A stretch of DNA of 64,000 bases, from the NCBI GenBank assembly GCA_030248065.1, contig JASAMV010007979.1, forward strand, positions 31,538 through 95,537, in the 5' to 3' direction. This DNA comes from Rhynchonema sp. JSB1_4. Its lineage: Eukaryota > Nematoda > Chromadorea > Monhysterida > Xyalidae. Shown piece after piece: positions 47,601 to 60,640 of this stretch. A program made the translations under genes and the position numbers. Each line of letters opens with the position of its first letter. Within the stretch, counting starts at the first letter, position 1. Below the pieces are notes generated by a model. The model made no database searches, was not told the origin of the DNA, and saw only the letters and a list, made by a program, of their open reading frames with translations.

Positions 47601-48567
47601 TTCATTGTTGTTGTGTCCTGATCTTCTCAGCAGCTGCAGCCAAGCAATAAACCTGAACAATAAACTCAAACAACATTACCTTCGTGCCACCGGATCCGTC
47701 AGTCTTGGGGGCCACGTCAAATGCGAGCGATTCAATTTCGGTCAAAGCCGCCAAATCTGAGGATTCCGCCGTTTGTTGCTTATTCGCAAGTTCAGTTGCC
47801 AAGTCGGCAGAGCCAGCCTCTGATGGTTCGAGCTTGACCTGGAAACACAAAAGTGCGCACAAGTAAATACGACGAGTAAGAATTTACCGCGAACCATCCA
47901 TCCACACACATGCTCACCTCGACTTTTCGTGATTTAGGCACAGGCAGCGATTTTTTGCCAGCGTTTTTCGTCTTCTTTGCGTGCGCCGCTTCGAAAGCTT
48001 TCAGCAGGTATTCGCACGCAAACAGATTTTCGGCCTGAACACAACAATTATTTGCAAGCAGCTTGGACAATGAATGAGGCAAATAAGCGCACCGGTTCCC
48101 AGGTGTTATCAGTGTCGTCGTAGTCCTGCCATTTCACAAAGTATTCCACTTGTCCGCTGCGTTTCACGCGTTTCTTCAATATTTTCTCCACCACGTACGC
48201 CTCATCTTCGTTCGGCATCTCTGCGACGCACGTTTTGTGAGAATTTACACGAGAAAAACACAACTGTCAGTTAGGTATTTTTATACATTATTCAGTCGCA
48301 GCAACGATCGATCAGACCAAAAGCGCTACAAGAATACAGCACAACATTTCATGTGACCGATGACCGTCTGGCCGCTGAGAGAATTGTTTGCGTGAAAAGA
48401 AGTCACACAATTGTTCGAAGATCTGGGACCAGAAAATGGCACTCACAAACGTATGGCACAAAGCAGTGCAGTTCCGGGCAAAATTCACAAATCGAACACT
48501 CAAGTCACACACCTGGCTCGTCACCCCCTGCGTTGCTGGTGTCATCATCAACACCATCGTCCGACAT
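35607..48567 (-). CDS. Chromodomain, multi-zinc-finger, RS-domain nuclear protein
   Basis: Thirty coding exons (first 48513-48567, last 35607-35714) total 5,661 nt with every phase compatible, giving 1,886 residues. Start is [15 protein letters not shown]. Residues 25-78 are an HP1-like chromodomain, with cage aromatics Tyr27, Trp49 and Tyr52 and the motif NTWEP. Acidic and proline-rich exons follow (about 150-580). C2H2/U1-like fingers are at C586/C589/H602/H608, C666/C669/H682/H688, C946/C949 with H970-H979, C1058/C1061/H1076/H1082 and C1223/C1226/H1238/H1244. Next come a Pro/Gln stretch, an RS-rich block (about 1448-1535), a coiled [11 protein letters not shown] segment and a low-complexity tail ending [10 protein letters not shown]. 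Chromodomains of this type bind methylated histone lysine, U1-type fingers bind RNA or DNA, and RS domains act in splicing. A nuclear role linking chromatin to RNA processing is inference. I recognise no named family with this order. Exon 25 (39680-39747) has the weakest acceptor. Confidence 0.82.
36880..37541. mobile_element. Inverted-repeat element in intron, containing nested GGAAATATTTCC MITE
   Basis: Outer arms GGCAAACCAGCCATACTT and its complement (ending 37541) lie in an intron of the chromodomain gene. Inside the left arm, after GCAGTCC, a second element (36908-37282) is inserted. It has ends AAGGGCGGGCTTTCGTAAAA and TTTTACGTAAGGGCGCCCTT and an interior of ACTAGGAAATAGGAAATA units. 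The right arm keeps the uninterrupted form (CTAGGACTGCAAGTATGG), so the inner insertion is later. Confidence 0.7.
46670..47088. mobile_element. TAGGGTTAGAG hAT-type MITE in intron of chromodomain gene
   Basis: A 419-bp element with ends TAGGGTTAGAG and CTCTAACCCTA. It is flanked by a perfect 8-bp duplication CTTACCAT (46662-46669 and 47089-47096). The interior has GTCGGGT/ACCCGAC units and the same core as 10061-10549. On the gene strand the duplicated target reads ATGGTAAG, followed by T, so a consensus splice-donor motif is present on both sides. Confidence 0.88.
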
Positions 48568-50380
48568 TATGTCCAACGTGATCGACAATTTCGTGCGAAT
48601 CACTGCAGAATCGGCAACATTTCTTGAATCGACAAAGCCAAGCTGGTCCAAACATCTAAGATGTATGAGGGGTTGAATGCCCTCTGCCGGATTCCATGAA
48701 CCGGCTGGCAGCAAGGACAATGTCAAGTCACACATAACAACGAAATGTGTTTATTCTTGCGTAGCATCTCAAGAGAAACCAATCGAAATCAGTGTATGCC
48801 ACTTACGGTACGTGCAGGAAGCATGAAGACACGAAAACATAGCCGATCACCAAACCACAGTAAATCAAAACTGAAACGCAACACAAGCATACTCAATGGA
48901 ACAGAATCCAGGATTTGCGGTCTGGAGTGCAAGATGCAATGTTATCAAAAACAACTGCAATTCTTTACCGAATTTCCCACATCGAAAAATGAGTTCGAAC
49001 TGAAAACTAGGGTTTTCGGCAAACCATTGCACGCAAATGTTCCTGGAGTAAACACAACGCAAGAATAATATGACGACCATACTGTAATATAAATTGTGGA
49101 ACAATCACGAGTACAAGTACAGTGCAACACCGGAGTATCGAACACTCGTGTTATGAACTCTCTCACTCGCTTAATGATGATCACAAAATCCCAACTCTAA
49201 TACGAACGAAACTGAATACATAATACCATACCAAAAATTCACAATTCTCATGAAACAGGGGCAAACAAAAATAAATCAGAAACGGGATTACACAAACGAG
49301 TATAGCATTATCGCGCCACGAGGAACTTAACTGATTTCTTGACACGCAAAAATGCAATCATTGCCCACAACGAGATATTACACTGCTATCACTCATCCAA
49401 ATAACGAACGCACGCTGCATATAAAAACAATGGTGGCTGTAATCGTAAACAGTAACCATATCTTCAGTGTTCGGGATAAAAATCGGAAGTTCGAACGAGA
49501 TAAGCGACAGACCTGATGAATTACAATACCAAAAAGATTCAAAACCATTTCTCTGTCAAGAATTATAAAAAGCAATCATCTAGTCGACTAGAAGAACAAT
49601 ATATTGGGTATCAGCGTGTGTATCTACTCCGACAGCATAAAAACGACATTTTTCCACAAAAAAGTAAACGTGTATGCTGTACTGAACACAATCTGCGAGA
49701 AAAACAAAAAATGTAATAAAACACTGCTTGAAAACGGCACATGAGGTTTGATAGACGACAAATGATGTGTGTAGGCATACAGAAATACAAAGAAAACGGA
49801 ACACTTGAATATAAAACAAAAGCAAAGAATGTTGTGGGACCGCACTGTGCTTGTAAACAGATACATGGTTGATGTTAAATGAAATTTTTTTAACCGCATT
49901 AAAATGGTTACGGCGTGTGTAAACCAGCAATCCAAAATCATAAAAAATGAAACAGAATCCGAGGTTAATTTCACAAGAACAACTTTCCAAAAATAAAATA
50001 GACGTAACAGGGACGAGTGGCACAATACAAACACTGTCGAGGAGCATAATGAGTGAAACGCATAACAATTTGGAATTACAGTACAGTCAGACTACCAGTG
50101 CAGCGCGTATAAGCATTGTGTTAATTTACTAAATGTAACGGCGTGCAACGGGTCAAACAGCGGTAGAAAAAACAGCGGTTGTAAAAGCAGCGACCACTGA
50201 ATGATCATTTTTGATAACAATTGCTCGCAATTTTTCACCTTTTATCGTAACGGTTTGCGCTCGGCACTGCATCTCCATCCGATGCAAGTTTTCTAAAACA
50301 ATCACCACAGAACTTGATGGGAAAAATTTCGCTTATACGCGCGGCACTAAAAGACGAAAATGTAGTCGGAGCACGTACGA
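48568..50380. other. Intergenic, upstream of chromodomain gene
   Basis: AT-rich spacer between UBE2O (ending at 50381) and the start codon of the chromodomain gene. It should hold UBE2O's 3' UTR and the promoter of the downstream gene. No coding exon is supported. Several AT-rich open frames here lack any family resemblance. Confidence 0.5.
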
Positions 50381-53300
50381 TTATTTGTTGAGCAACAACG
50401 AATCGGCGAGTTCGCGTAATTTCTGGAGTCGACGACCGACCGACAAACGACATCCTTCGGACATGGGCAGTAATGGAAAACGACACTCGATACTGCCCGA
50501 GAGCCAGCCCTCGATTGTGTGGATTAGACTGTAATCAACAAGTTAAGTCAACTGATCACAACATGAACACGGCACTGCGTCTTGTATTCAAACGACACTC
50601 GGAGCGCAGTGTGAAGCGCAAAGTAGGCCAGGTATACGAAATGTAGAGGGATACACTGAGCTGTGACGAACAAGATCTGTTTGTGGTAAATCGGCTAAGA
50701 CTTTACTAACGCATTTCAGAATAATCCAACCCTCGTTTTATAATACCATACCATACCAACTTGTAGGCACAAATCACTAACTCATAGGCATGCGCGCGTA
50801 GATGCGCCAATATTTCCTCTTTGAAGCAGACGGGCGGTTCAGCACCGATTCGTTGCAAATACTCCAACGATCTAATGAGTGCGTTTTCGTTGTATCGACG
50901 TGACCGATCACCGGCGTCATCCAGCGTTCGACGTGCGTCATAACCGGCCTCGTTGAAGTACGGTTCACTGTTCAGAATCAGACCTGGCAAAAGCCATTGA
51001 ATAATTATGTTCCTGTCGAAAACATTTCTATCGACAATGGCCGATACTATACCTTAAAATGCACAACATGGTACTACAACATACAGCGATCATACATATA
51101 GTCCAGCCACGAACTCATTAGACGACTTTTTTTAAATTGGCTTGTGCGGATCCAATAATGTTCCAGTTCCACGTGTTTCGGAAATGAAAGAAAGAGAAAC
51201 GCATGTATTTTTTTAAAATACGCTCTCCACCTCGGTGCGTAAATTCCCTTTTGACTCCCAAAACATTTGTGTGTTGAACAACGCTGCTGTTCGCGTAAGC
51301 ACGCAACAAATTGAGGTCAGCCAGCTGGATGTTGTCATCATGTCTCTCAGCCCGATCTCTTTCTTTTGTTTGCGAAAACCCGTGTGACCGGCGCATTTTT
51401 TAGTCTGGCCAGGCAAGCTTTGAAAAAAGTCGTCTCATGAGCTGGTGGTTGGACTATACATCACTTTCTCTTTCAATTAAAGTACAACAAGCTGCGAAAT
51501 CTGTAAAATTGCAAGCTTCCGACACTCTCCATGAAACGAAACTGTGTTAACAAAATTGATCGAAAGACAAATGTTCGCCAACCTTGCATGGAGACAAACA
51601 CCTGCAGCAGATTCGAGCCGGGGTTCCAGCGTTCACTGGCCTTGCCTGACCACGTGCCCAAGAGACTAACACACACTTTGCCGTCTTGGTAGAGATTCGG
51701 ATTGAGTTGCTCGGTGGAATAGGCACTGAAATCAATCGAACGTATTCGCTCACGCATCCAATCGAGTCTTATAAATTAGCGAATCAATTAACTACTTACC
51801 GATAGTGAACGAGTGGCGGCACATTAGGATATTCGTCTGGCAAACACACATCCAGCAGAAATAGACCGTTGTAGTAGGGCGTGTCGGCTGGACCGATCAT
51901 CAAACACGTGAAGAGGTCCATTCTGTAAAATAACAGGTCAAATCCATGTTGGCAACCGTGTAAATGCTTGGCGTGCTACATTTTGGTAAAATAATCTCAC
52001 GTCGACCATAAACGACGACAAGCTTGTATTAAAAAAGGCACTTATGCACATAGAAAGTACCAGAGTAAAATCAGAAAGAATATTCGAAACGATATTGTTG
52101 TCAGTTCGATGAGAAGCACAAAAATGAATGGGTGAATATTGCGTGAACAAACCTGTCCTCGAAATTCCTGACAATCAATCCGGACGGCAGTCCACCAGCG
52201 AGTATCTTCAATTCTGAGCGCAACGCTCGCATAAAGTTGGCCGACGGATGGGGCATGGGTCGGGACGAGGCGAAATGGTGCGACAACGGGCAAGATTCGA
52301 GCGTTTGGAAATTTTCGCTGTTCGTCGAACGCAGCAGTTTGGGCGGTGTTGGCGATTCGGGCTGGAAAAGCATGATACAAAGATTGAATCAATCAACAGG
52401 AACACTGTGTTTATTGTGTGATTGGACTAGGTCTATCGCCCACGCCACCATTGAAGGCCAAGCTGGTGGCCGGAATCATGTTCGATGCTGGCTGTCGTAA
52501 TTAGCAGTGAATCAAATCTCTAAAGCAAAATATCACACAACCAAGCAATCGCCCTAATCTTTGCTGATCAGCAATTACCTTTTTCGGAGCACTACTGCCG
52601 GCGGCAGAGGCAGCGGACGTGCGCGCGTTTGTTTGCGTCGGTGCCCCATCACAAGCGGTTATCGATTCAGCCGTTTTGCGACGTTTCGGGGGATCGAATC
52701 CTATCGAGGCAGCCATGTCCTCTGAACCGGTCGATGACTGACGTTTGGCTGAAACATGACTGCTCCTTGCCCATAGTGACCAACGACATACACCGAGGTT
52801 TGTCAAGTAATTTCATTCCTGATAATTCTACATATTATTCCAAAATCAAACATAGAGTTGCAATAAAACAAAATACTACTTTTTAAAGATGATCAAACGT
52901 CTGAATCCCGAAAAATTGTTGAGCGTTCTCGATGAAATAATAAGCACATCATGACTAGCGATTATAAACCACAGCAACCCCGTGGTACCGTTGGACATGA
53001 CAAATACAAACGTGGAAAACAACAAAAACGATTGACTAACGCAACGATGCAACCGAGCTGGCACTGCTGGCAGCACTCAACGTGCCAACGGCCGTCGACG
53101 ATCGTGTGCTTTTGGCCGGTGGCAGATCCACTGTTTTCTCTCCCTCGTCACCACTCACCTGAAATTCAAACAAAACATAACTAAAAACTGCTGGTGAAAC
53201 GAGAGGCTCATTCGCGAAATTTCGACTTCAATCAGCGAAAAATAATTGTTAGTAGGTTGGCAGGTATACTACAAATCTACGCGCCGATCTCACATCATAG

Positions 53301-56300
53301 CACGATCTACTCTTTGCCTCAGAATGAAGATATGAACAACAGAGCCATATAAATATGCCAGTTTCTCACGATCACGGAAACCATCATCCGTCAACAGTGC
53401 AAATTCCGTAACCAACAGACTGCTAACCGAATGTTCTGACATGGTCTCCCACTCAGACGAATGTCCGTCCGCATCGTCACCACCGACATCGCTGTTCGCA
53501 TCACTCGGCAACGCCTGTGCATTTGAATAAAAAACGAAACATGAACTGAATAACAACGCGCACAATGATGCAAACCTGGATCAATTCCGTTGGCCAACAC
53601 ATCGATTCGACGCCATTGAACCATTTCACCTGCACTTTGCCCGTGTTGGCGTGCACACGACGCACCTGTGCAAGTGTTGGGGTACAGCGCGTGCTCAAAC
53701 ACATCAAATCCAAAGAAGTTTACCGCAAACCCTTGTCATTGCCGCTGATTAGGAAAATGCTTTTGAAAAACTAGTGCAACACGTCGGTTTTTCGTTCAAA
53801 TATCTGTTGTTGGCTTTTCAGACACCGGGAGTGCTTGACAACTTCTATAGTAAGTGCATGGTAACCACAGCACACACCTGACCGACGTTGTCCCCCTTGC
53901 TGTCATTTCCTTGTTCATGACCGCAACGCAATGCCAACGCCGACGTTATGATCCATTCAAAGTCGCTGTGGTACTGAAATTCAACATAACCAATAAGCAC
54001 AAAGCTGTGATGTGGCTACTTCTGAGGGGAAGATACTGCATGTACCCCCTGCGGCCAAAAAGAGGGGGAGATACCGGGGCACTGTACCCAGAATTTTAGG
54101 TGGGGTGAATCCGATTGAGGGGTGGGGGAACAAATTTTAGGAGAAGATATTGTACCATACTACTCTCGCGTGAATTCAATTTTTATAGGTTAAAATGTGC
54201 ATAGCGCGCAAATTTTCGCACTTTTGGTCGCTTTTGGCCCGTTTTTTAGCCATTTCGGACCAAAAAGGGTACTTTTGGGATGAAATTTCGGAAAAATTGG
54301 GGGAGACACAGTACCAGAGAGGGGGAATACTGTACCTCAGCGCGAGGGGGCACATACCGTACTGGCGAGGGTGACATACTGTACCTTTGGGGGACCCTCA
54401 ACCTCCCCCCGAACCAAAGCACTTAAAGAGTGACAGGACTGTTACAAGCTCGAAGGGCGATCTTTGTTTGTCGATTATCTCCGAACCTTTCGTGAGACCA
54501 GAAATGTGTATCACACGGACCAACCTTGATGTCGAACACACTGCATTGTTCAACGCGGTCGAATGTGGGCAGACCAGTTGCGTGATCGATGGGATTGTAC
54601 CAATACACCTGCAAGAAAATAAAAAATAATGTTCAATACCAGGTACCGACATCCAATAAAATATAAAAACTGAATACAATGACGCATCATTCACGACACC
54701 CACCTTTGCAATTCGTTCAGCTGCGTCTACGGACTCCACAATACCCAGTTTCCCATCATTCGAATCTTGATGTTCGACAATGTAGCCTGCAAATATGCAT
54801 GACCAATCAGTTTTTATTGTACGCTGCAAACCACAAAACCGGGCGCACAAAAATTTGAAAATTTTTGAATGCTTTTTTTAGAAAAAAATGAAAGAGGAAT
54901 GCGCACCGCAAATGAGTACCAACCAGGCAGAAACACGTGTTGATCGAGGTCGAAATCGTAGTAGGACAGCGAAGCAGCCGGAACGCCGCGCGATTCCTGT
55001 GATGGTTCAATCATACAGTGAGCTGAACTACACTGGCAAATGAAAAAACCGGGTGCATCTGGGATGGGACGTGAAAAAAGCGAAAAAATCGCAGCCTCGT
55101 ATACACTGGGTTTCTTTATCATTTTTTCCGGTTTTCTACGAAACATCAAAAACCGGGTTTTGCGCCGGTGTAGGCTGTATCACCGGACATATCACATGTG
55201 AACATCACCCGTCTCGCACATGTGTAACTTATTTTGTAATTAAGAACGGCCAGGCCATTTCACAAATACTGCGTCCAGCCAACCTGTCCGTCTTGCCAAA
55301 TGACGTCCAAGAACGAGCGCTGCATGACGATTTCGCCCACAAAGCGATCCCCGACCGATCCGGGCAGTTTCGATCGCGTGATACGCGCCGAATCCTCCTG
55401 TCGACGCCGACTATTGATCTCCTCACGGCGACGTTGTAGTTTGGCGTATTTTCTAACAAATAACATCAATTTAAAAATTTCGATTTCGTTGATCTTGTGG
55501 TGATCACCACCGGAATTACCCCATAACCAAACATGCCTTTTTCGTAATGACAAGAACGAGCTTCTATATCGTTGTGTGCCCAGCTGACGACCGGTTTTCG
55601 GCACGACACTGGCGCTGGTTGCTGATTGTGTGGTAGTACGACGCACCGCACCCGTTCCTGCGCACAACGTCGATTATTTGCGTGCAGTACCGAATGAAAT
55701 GCTTACCAAAAAAAGTGCCAGAACCGGCTCCTTCCCCGTATGAAGCATCAGCCAGTGGTTATATACTGTATATAAAAAATATTTGCCAAGCCCTTTGGGT
55801 GCAAGCATCTCTGAATTTGGAAATTCTCGTGAAGTCTCAACAATAACAGTGAATGCTGCGATCACCATATTGAAACATTGTCCCGAACTCGCTAACCTCG
55901 GAAATTTTTCGTCGGTGCTTGCGATTGATCGTCTTCGGGTTTGTTCGAGTCGGTCGTGGCCAGCAGACCGCTAGAACCGACCACTGGCTGCTGCAATTCA
56001 AAGATGCCAACAATAAAACCGCAGCCACAATAGCAAAATATGAAGCTGCAGAACAGTTGCGCAACCAAGTTATTTCAACGCTTTTGATATGTAACGCCCA
56101 GCTGATGCAAGACCGCACAAAACAATAAAATCATCAAAATGCAGCAGTTCGACGACCAACCAGCGGCTCAAGCGGCTTCACTGGTGATGACAGACGTTCA
56201 GTGGGTGGATCGCCATTTGTGCCTGAAACGCAATGTGATACTGCGGAAAAACAGCATATAAAACGTCTCCAAGTGGAGCGATCTCGGCGACCGCAGCAGT

Positions 56301-59300
56301 GAGTGGGTTTTGTTTTGTGGAGCCACACCTTCGAGTGGAACTAAACTTGCGCCAAGGGCGTCACTGCATAGATAATACCTCATTGTTGACATTACACTGA
56401 ACACAAGTTACAGCATCACAAAATTCAAAGCGAGCATTTACCAAAACGAAAGCGTTTACCAACCCTCTGATGCCGTGTAGAATGCTGATGACGGACTGTC
56501 ACTATCGGTGCGACTCATGTTGTGCTGACGACTGCTGCTGGTGGATGCTGATGCGGACCCGGAGATGGGTCGACGCGGACGCGATGGTGTTGTGGTTGTG
56601 TTGTTGTTGGATGTTGCAGGTGTTTTGAACGTTGTTGATTGAGGTGGGGCTTCTGCAACGAGGTTACATCGCGAATGCATTTCTTTTCCTCAGGCTGATT
56701 CCAGAAACTTTAGGTGTATAGTGAGCTGATCGAATCAGAAAGATGAATTTCATTGTGTTTGATCTTGTCATGCGTTGAAAATCGGCGCGCGCACTTGTAG
56801 CCGAGTTGATTTTTTGCAGAAAAAGACAAGAATGTTGCACAGAGATGCAGTGGAAGATGCAAAATTCCGCATAGACGCTTAGTACCAGATATAAAGATCA
56901 GAAACTTCCCTCCGCCACCGCTCCACGGGCACGCAAACAAATAATGAGAAAATCTTACCGTTTCGATCAGGTAGCATTGCGAAGTCGTTTCTTTGTTCGA
57001 TCAGTTTCTGAAAAGCAATAACCGCTGTTTTTCAATTACCATGCTTGACTCCGTTATCAACATGATATCGGTCAGGCCTGACTGTGTGCGAGAAACGCAT
57101 GTACGCTAACCTAGTGGCCATAGCAGTGCCTCCAGAAAGGCCCCAGATGTACAAAGTCATTTTTGTGCACAAATGACCTCGGATTGAACGTACGTTGCCT
57201 TGCCGCTAGCAAGCCTAATTGCACTCAGTGCCACCCGGGACACATAATAAAATCAAGTATCACTCAATACATTTGTTGAACATGCCTGCAATTCCGACAC
57301 CCATTCGTCGTATTTGACGAGTTCGTCCGGTGGCTGCAACACGCCCTGCAATCGATCGCCCAACGCACATGACTGGTGTTCGTGATGGTCAAGACGGATC
57401 ACACTGCAATCACCATTTGAATGAAAACATCACAATGGATTCATCTTGATTTAAGGTGTACAAGTTACGCAGAAAATCAATGACAAAGTCGCATACTCAG
57501 GCCCAGTCACATAGTGTATAATGGGAAGAGCACCAACCGGGTTAGGTCATCGCCCTCAATTGTTTCCTTCGGCACTTGTCGACCGCTGAGACACTGGATC
57601 CATGTGACCGTGATGGATTTCAACGTCACCTGAAGCATCGCACAGGCACGTGAACTAGTCATGTGATAATTTCGGTCGGAACAATAATACAGCGTGCATT
57701 TCACCACATTCTTTGAGTGTAATAAATTTTGACAAAATTCCAACCAGGTGATGATTAAGTGATGGTTAACAGTGGTCACTTTATTTTAGCCACCGTCGGT
57801 GGAGAGCAGTAAAAAACCACAACGTGATGTTTACTCATTTTTTATCATTTTCATGGATGACAAGTGAATTTGAGAGCCTCACGAAACGTAAATGTAAATG
57901 CGCCTGAAATGTAAAAAAATCTCAAATACCTGGTCAATCACCAATTTGAGACTGAGCGAGTTCGAGTGCTTCTTGTTCAATTGTCTAATGAGTCGAGCCG
58001 GTGGCTTATCGCCTTCGAATCTGCCGTTGTAGCGAATGCAGTCGATGCCGACCGACACCATCTGACCAACGTACCATTGTTCGTCTGAGTAATTGTTCTG
58101 CAACACAATAATATCGGGCACCATACGGTTTCTACTGAATTTAGACCTTCGCTGGCTTGTCTTGATGGCTCACTGTCTCAACACGACAACAGGTACCAAA
58201 CCCAAAACGGGACTATTTACGACTCGAATCCAATGCACAGAAAAGAAGAACACCAACCAGCCGTCCACCGTTCTTGTTTATGCCATAAATGTCCGTGTCT
58301 TCGTTCACCGTCAGCCAACACCTGTCAATTGGATAACTGTTATAAACTGAGAATACAAGTGAAGCTTGGTACATGAACGTTCCGCGCTTGACATCAACAG
58401 TTGGAATTTAGGATGCAAATGAAGCAACATTTTTTCCAAAACCAAGAACTCACTGATATCCTTTTGTCGGCCAGCGCAGCAACAAATCCGTGAACACCAG
58501 CGTCACCTCACCAATCCATCCATCGTACAGAATATATGTCTGATTGCCTTCGGCCAGTTGCTGCAACCAACAACGATAATAACGATGAGCCGAAAAACTG
58601 TGTGGGTCACACACAAGATAATAATTCAAATCAGCCCGAAAGTTAGCACAAACCAACCGTAATGAACGACAGTCGTGAGCAATCAACGCCTTTCACGACG
58701 TGCGTTTTCGATGGCAGCAGCAGCAGATCGCCGAATACCTGCAAAAATAGTCTTCTTTCTTTAAATTCCATCACTGCTTACAGGGAAATGGTTAAATCAC
58801 ATTTTGAAAATTACCTGTGCGTCATAGACAAATCCAATGCGATTCGGATCATTCAACGACTTCACTGTTTCTCCAATCATCAACGATCGATCCACCAAAA
58901 TAGCCTGAAACATTGATCGAACTTGGGGTGTCAGTGGCGGATCCAGCTTTCGGTCAAGGGGGCATTAGTGCAATTTTTCGGCTCAAGTTACGGAATTCAA
59001 ATTTTTTTCGCGCGAAATAAACACCGATATGTCACATTTTGAGTCTTCGGAAACATTTGTTTCGAAGAAAATTTTCTCTCAAAATTTTTCTCTGAACAAA
59101 ACTCATGTTTTGACACGGTAGTGTCGGGTGTCGGGTCCCAAAAAAACCGACACTCGACACCTGGAGGCACCCGACACCTGCACTTCTTTGGAACCCTACA
59201 TCTCTCTAACCCTAGCCGGGACGGGACCGAGGAATTTATCAAAATATTGCTTGTTTGTGCCGTAGGTAGGAATACTGCGCCATATTGTGCCATATTTTGT

Positions 59301-60002
59301 GCGGCGCACTATTGGACGTGCGGATAAAACAGCGGTTAAACAACAAAATGGCTGTTTTTTATGTCTTGTATTTTGAGCTTGGCTAAGGTTGACACCTCCC
59401 GACCGAATACATACATGCGTTCAATGAGCGGCTGCTGTTTTTTAACACTCGAGCACCCCGTTTTCTCCGCCATTTCAATGACCGACCTTTTCACTGCTGA
59501 GCTTCGCCTGCCGTCCCGATGGATGCCATTCGACTCGTATTTGTCCGTCCTGCAGCTTGTGCTTGGACGTCGTCCCATCCTGGCTGTCCTGACTGGCCAC
59601 ATCACTATCGTCACTCTCCTCATCCGACGTGTCTTGCTGCTCGTACGTCTGCGTCCAGTGACAAAGTTTTTAAGTTTTTCACCATTTCCTTGTGACATTC
59701 ATTTTCGATCGTGACGGCACAGCAAATTCTACGGAACATTTAGCCTTAGGCTTCCTCTATATGTGCCATTTTCACTGACCTTTGAAGGCGTTCCATTTTA
59801 TTGTGTAAAGAGGGGCCTGTTTTGGTTTTACGGTGACCTTCTCTCCTTGAACCTCCTCAGATAAAAAATACGCAGTAAAAAGGCATAAATGGCAGGCAGC
59901 CAACCTCGTTCACTACGCCCAGTTTAACTCCATGATTTTTGCTGATAAACGCCACCGTGTCATCCGTTTCGTACCCAGTCCATTTTTTGCGCAGTCCTGC
60001 TC
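50381..60002 (-). CDS. UBE2O: E2/E3 hybrid ubiquitin-conjugating enzyme UBE2O, 5' incomplete
   Basis: Exons run from 60002 leftwards. They include 59905-60002 ([18 protein letters not shown]), an exon with [18 protein letters not shown], then [52 protein letters not shown] and [13 protein letters not shown]. These are the conserved SH3-like region 1. A Ser/Thr/Pro-rich linker (56464-56652) leads to conserved region 2 (55284-55452, [10 protein letters not shown]; 54924-54996; 54704-54786; 54525-54608; 53576-53665). Acidic and low-complexity exons follow. The UBC fold spans 52153-52361, 51800-51922, 51583-51725 and 50752-50983. The catalytic Cys codon is at 51671-51673 in [12 protein letters not shown]. 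The C-terminal helices (50381-50528) end [15 protein letters not shown]2O multi-ubiquitinates basic and orphan proteins. Extreme N-terminal exons were not found. Junctions between 55460 and 56320 are uncertain. Confidence 0.9.
51099..51456. mobile_element. TAGTCCAGCCAC MITE in UBE2O intron, TA target
   Basis: Inverted ends TAGTCCAGCCACGAACTCAT and its imperfect complement (ATGAGCTGGTGGTTGGACTA), followed inward by GACGACTTTTTT. TA flanks both sides (51097-51098 and 51457-51458). It is related to 31911-32236 by the ends but has a different interior. It lies in the UBC-domain region intron between 50983 and 51583. Confidence 0.75.
54030..54420. repeat. Decayed MITE in UBE2O intron
   Basis: G/C-rich ends (GGGGGAGATACCGGGGCACTG; GGGGACCCTCAACCTCCCCC) surround repeated ATACTGTACC units and a core with the AGCGCGCAAATTTTCGC palindrome. 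The style matches the hAT-type MITEs at 9480 and 60088, but no clean termini were found. Confidence 0.5.
58944..59214. mobile_element. TAGGGTTAGAG-family MITE, left end lost
   Basis: The right end is CTCTCTAACCCTA. The interior matches the other two copies (ACGGAATTCAAATTTTTTTC, GAAGAAAATTTTCTCTC, GTGTCGGGTCCC). The left terminal repeat is missing. It lies in a UBE2O intron, so this family has entered introns of both large minus-strand genes. Confidence 0.72.
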
Positions 60003-60074
60003 CTGTAACAATTCACGTTTACAGCAAGCCTCACTTAAATGCCCATCGACCAATCGATCAGTTGAAAGCAGTCA

Positions 60075-60640
60075 TTGGTTGGCAGTGTTGGAGGTGCTCT
60101 GGAGTGGGATACCTACTGTACCGGGCACAGAGAGGGGGATACCTACCAGCGCTGTGGCTACTTTGGCGGGGCGGGTAGGGTACATAGGTGGAAAAATCCG
60201 GGGCGGGCAGAGGGATAGTGTACCTGGAAACTTGGGCGTGGGAGAAATCCGGTTTGGGGCGAGGCGGGAAGATTTTTCGGGGCGGGTAGGGTACCATACA
60301 AGTTTTTTGGGGTGCCTATTTTTATGTGCTATAAAGTGCAGATATCGCGCGTAGCGCGCGATTTTTTGCACTTTTAAAAATTTGGGCATTTTTGACTGAA
60401 AAATTGGCATTTTAAGGGCATAAATCGGGGAGGGTAGGGTACCAGAACGGGGCGGGTAGGGGGTGGGGTACCAGAGCGGGGCGGGTAGGGGATAGTGTAC
60501 TTGGCCGGGGCGGGTAGGGTACCGTTAGGGGACCCCCTCCCCACAGCAGTGTAGTTCCAGGTGGGAGGGGGCCCCTTAAGGTACACTAACTTCCCCGACC
60601 AAGGTACACTAGTACACTAATTTCCCCTCCGGGCACTGTA
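60075..60640. repeat. CAGTGTTGGAGGT-family fragment and related G-rich repeats
   Basis: GGCAGTGTTGGAGGTGCTCT starts the left end of the family bounded at 9480-9944. It continues with TACCTACTGTACCGGG units, GGCGGGGCGGGTAGGGTAC units and the central palindrome CGCGCGTAGCGCGCG near 60344. At 60546 a CAGTGTAGTTCC end of another family begins. No gene. Confidence 0.6.

Noticed and set aside
49580..50068. 162-codon minus-strand frame rich in F, L and V
   Set aside because: AT-rich intergenic sequence gives hydrophobic codons by chance. There is no splice support, no family resemblance, and a second overlapping frame of similar length.
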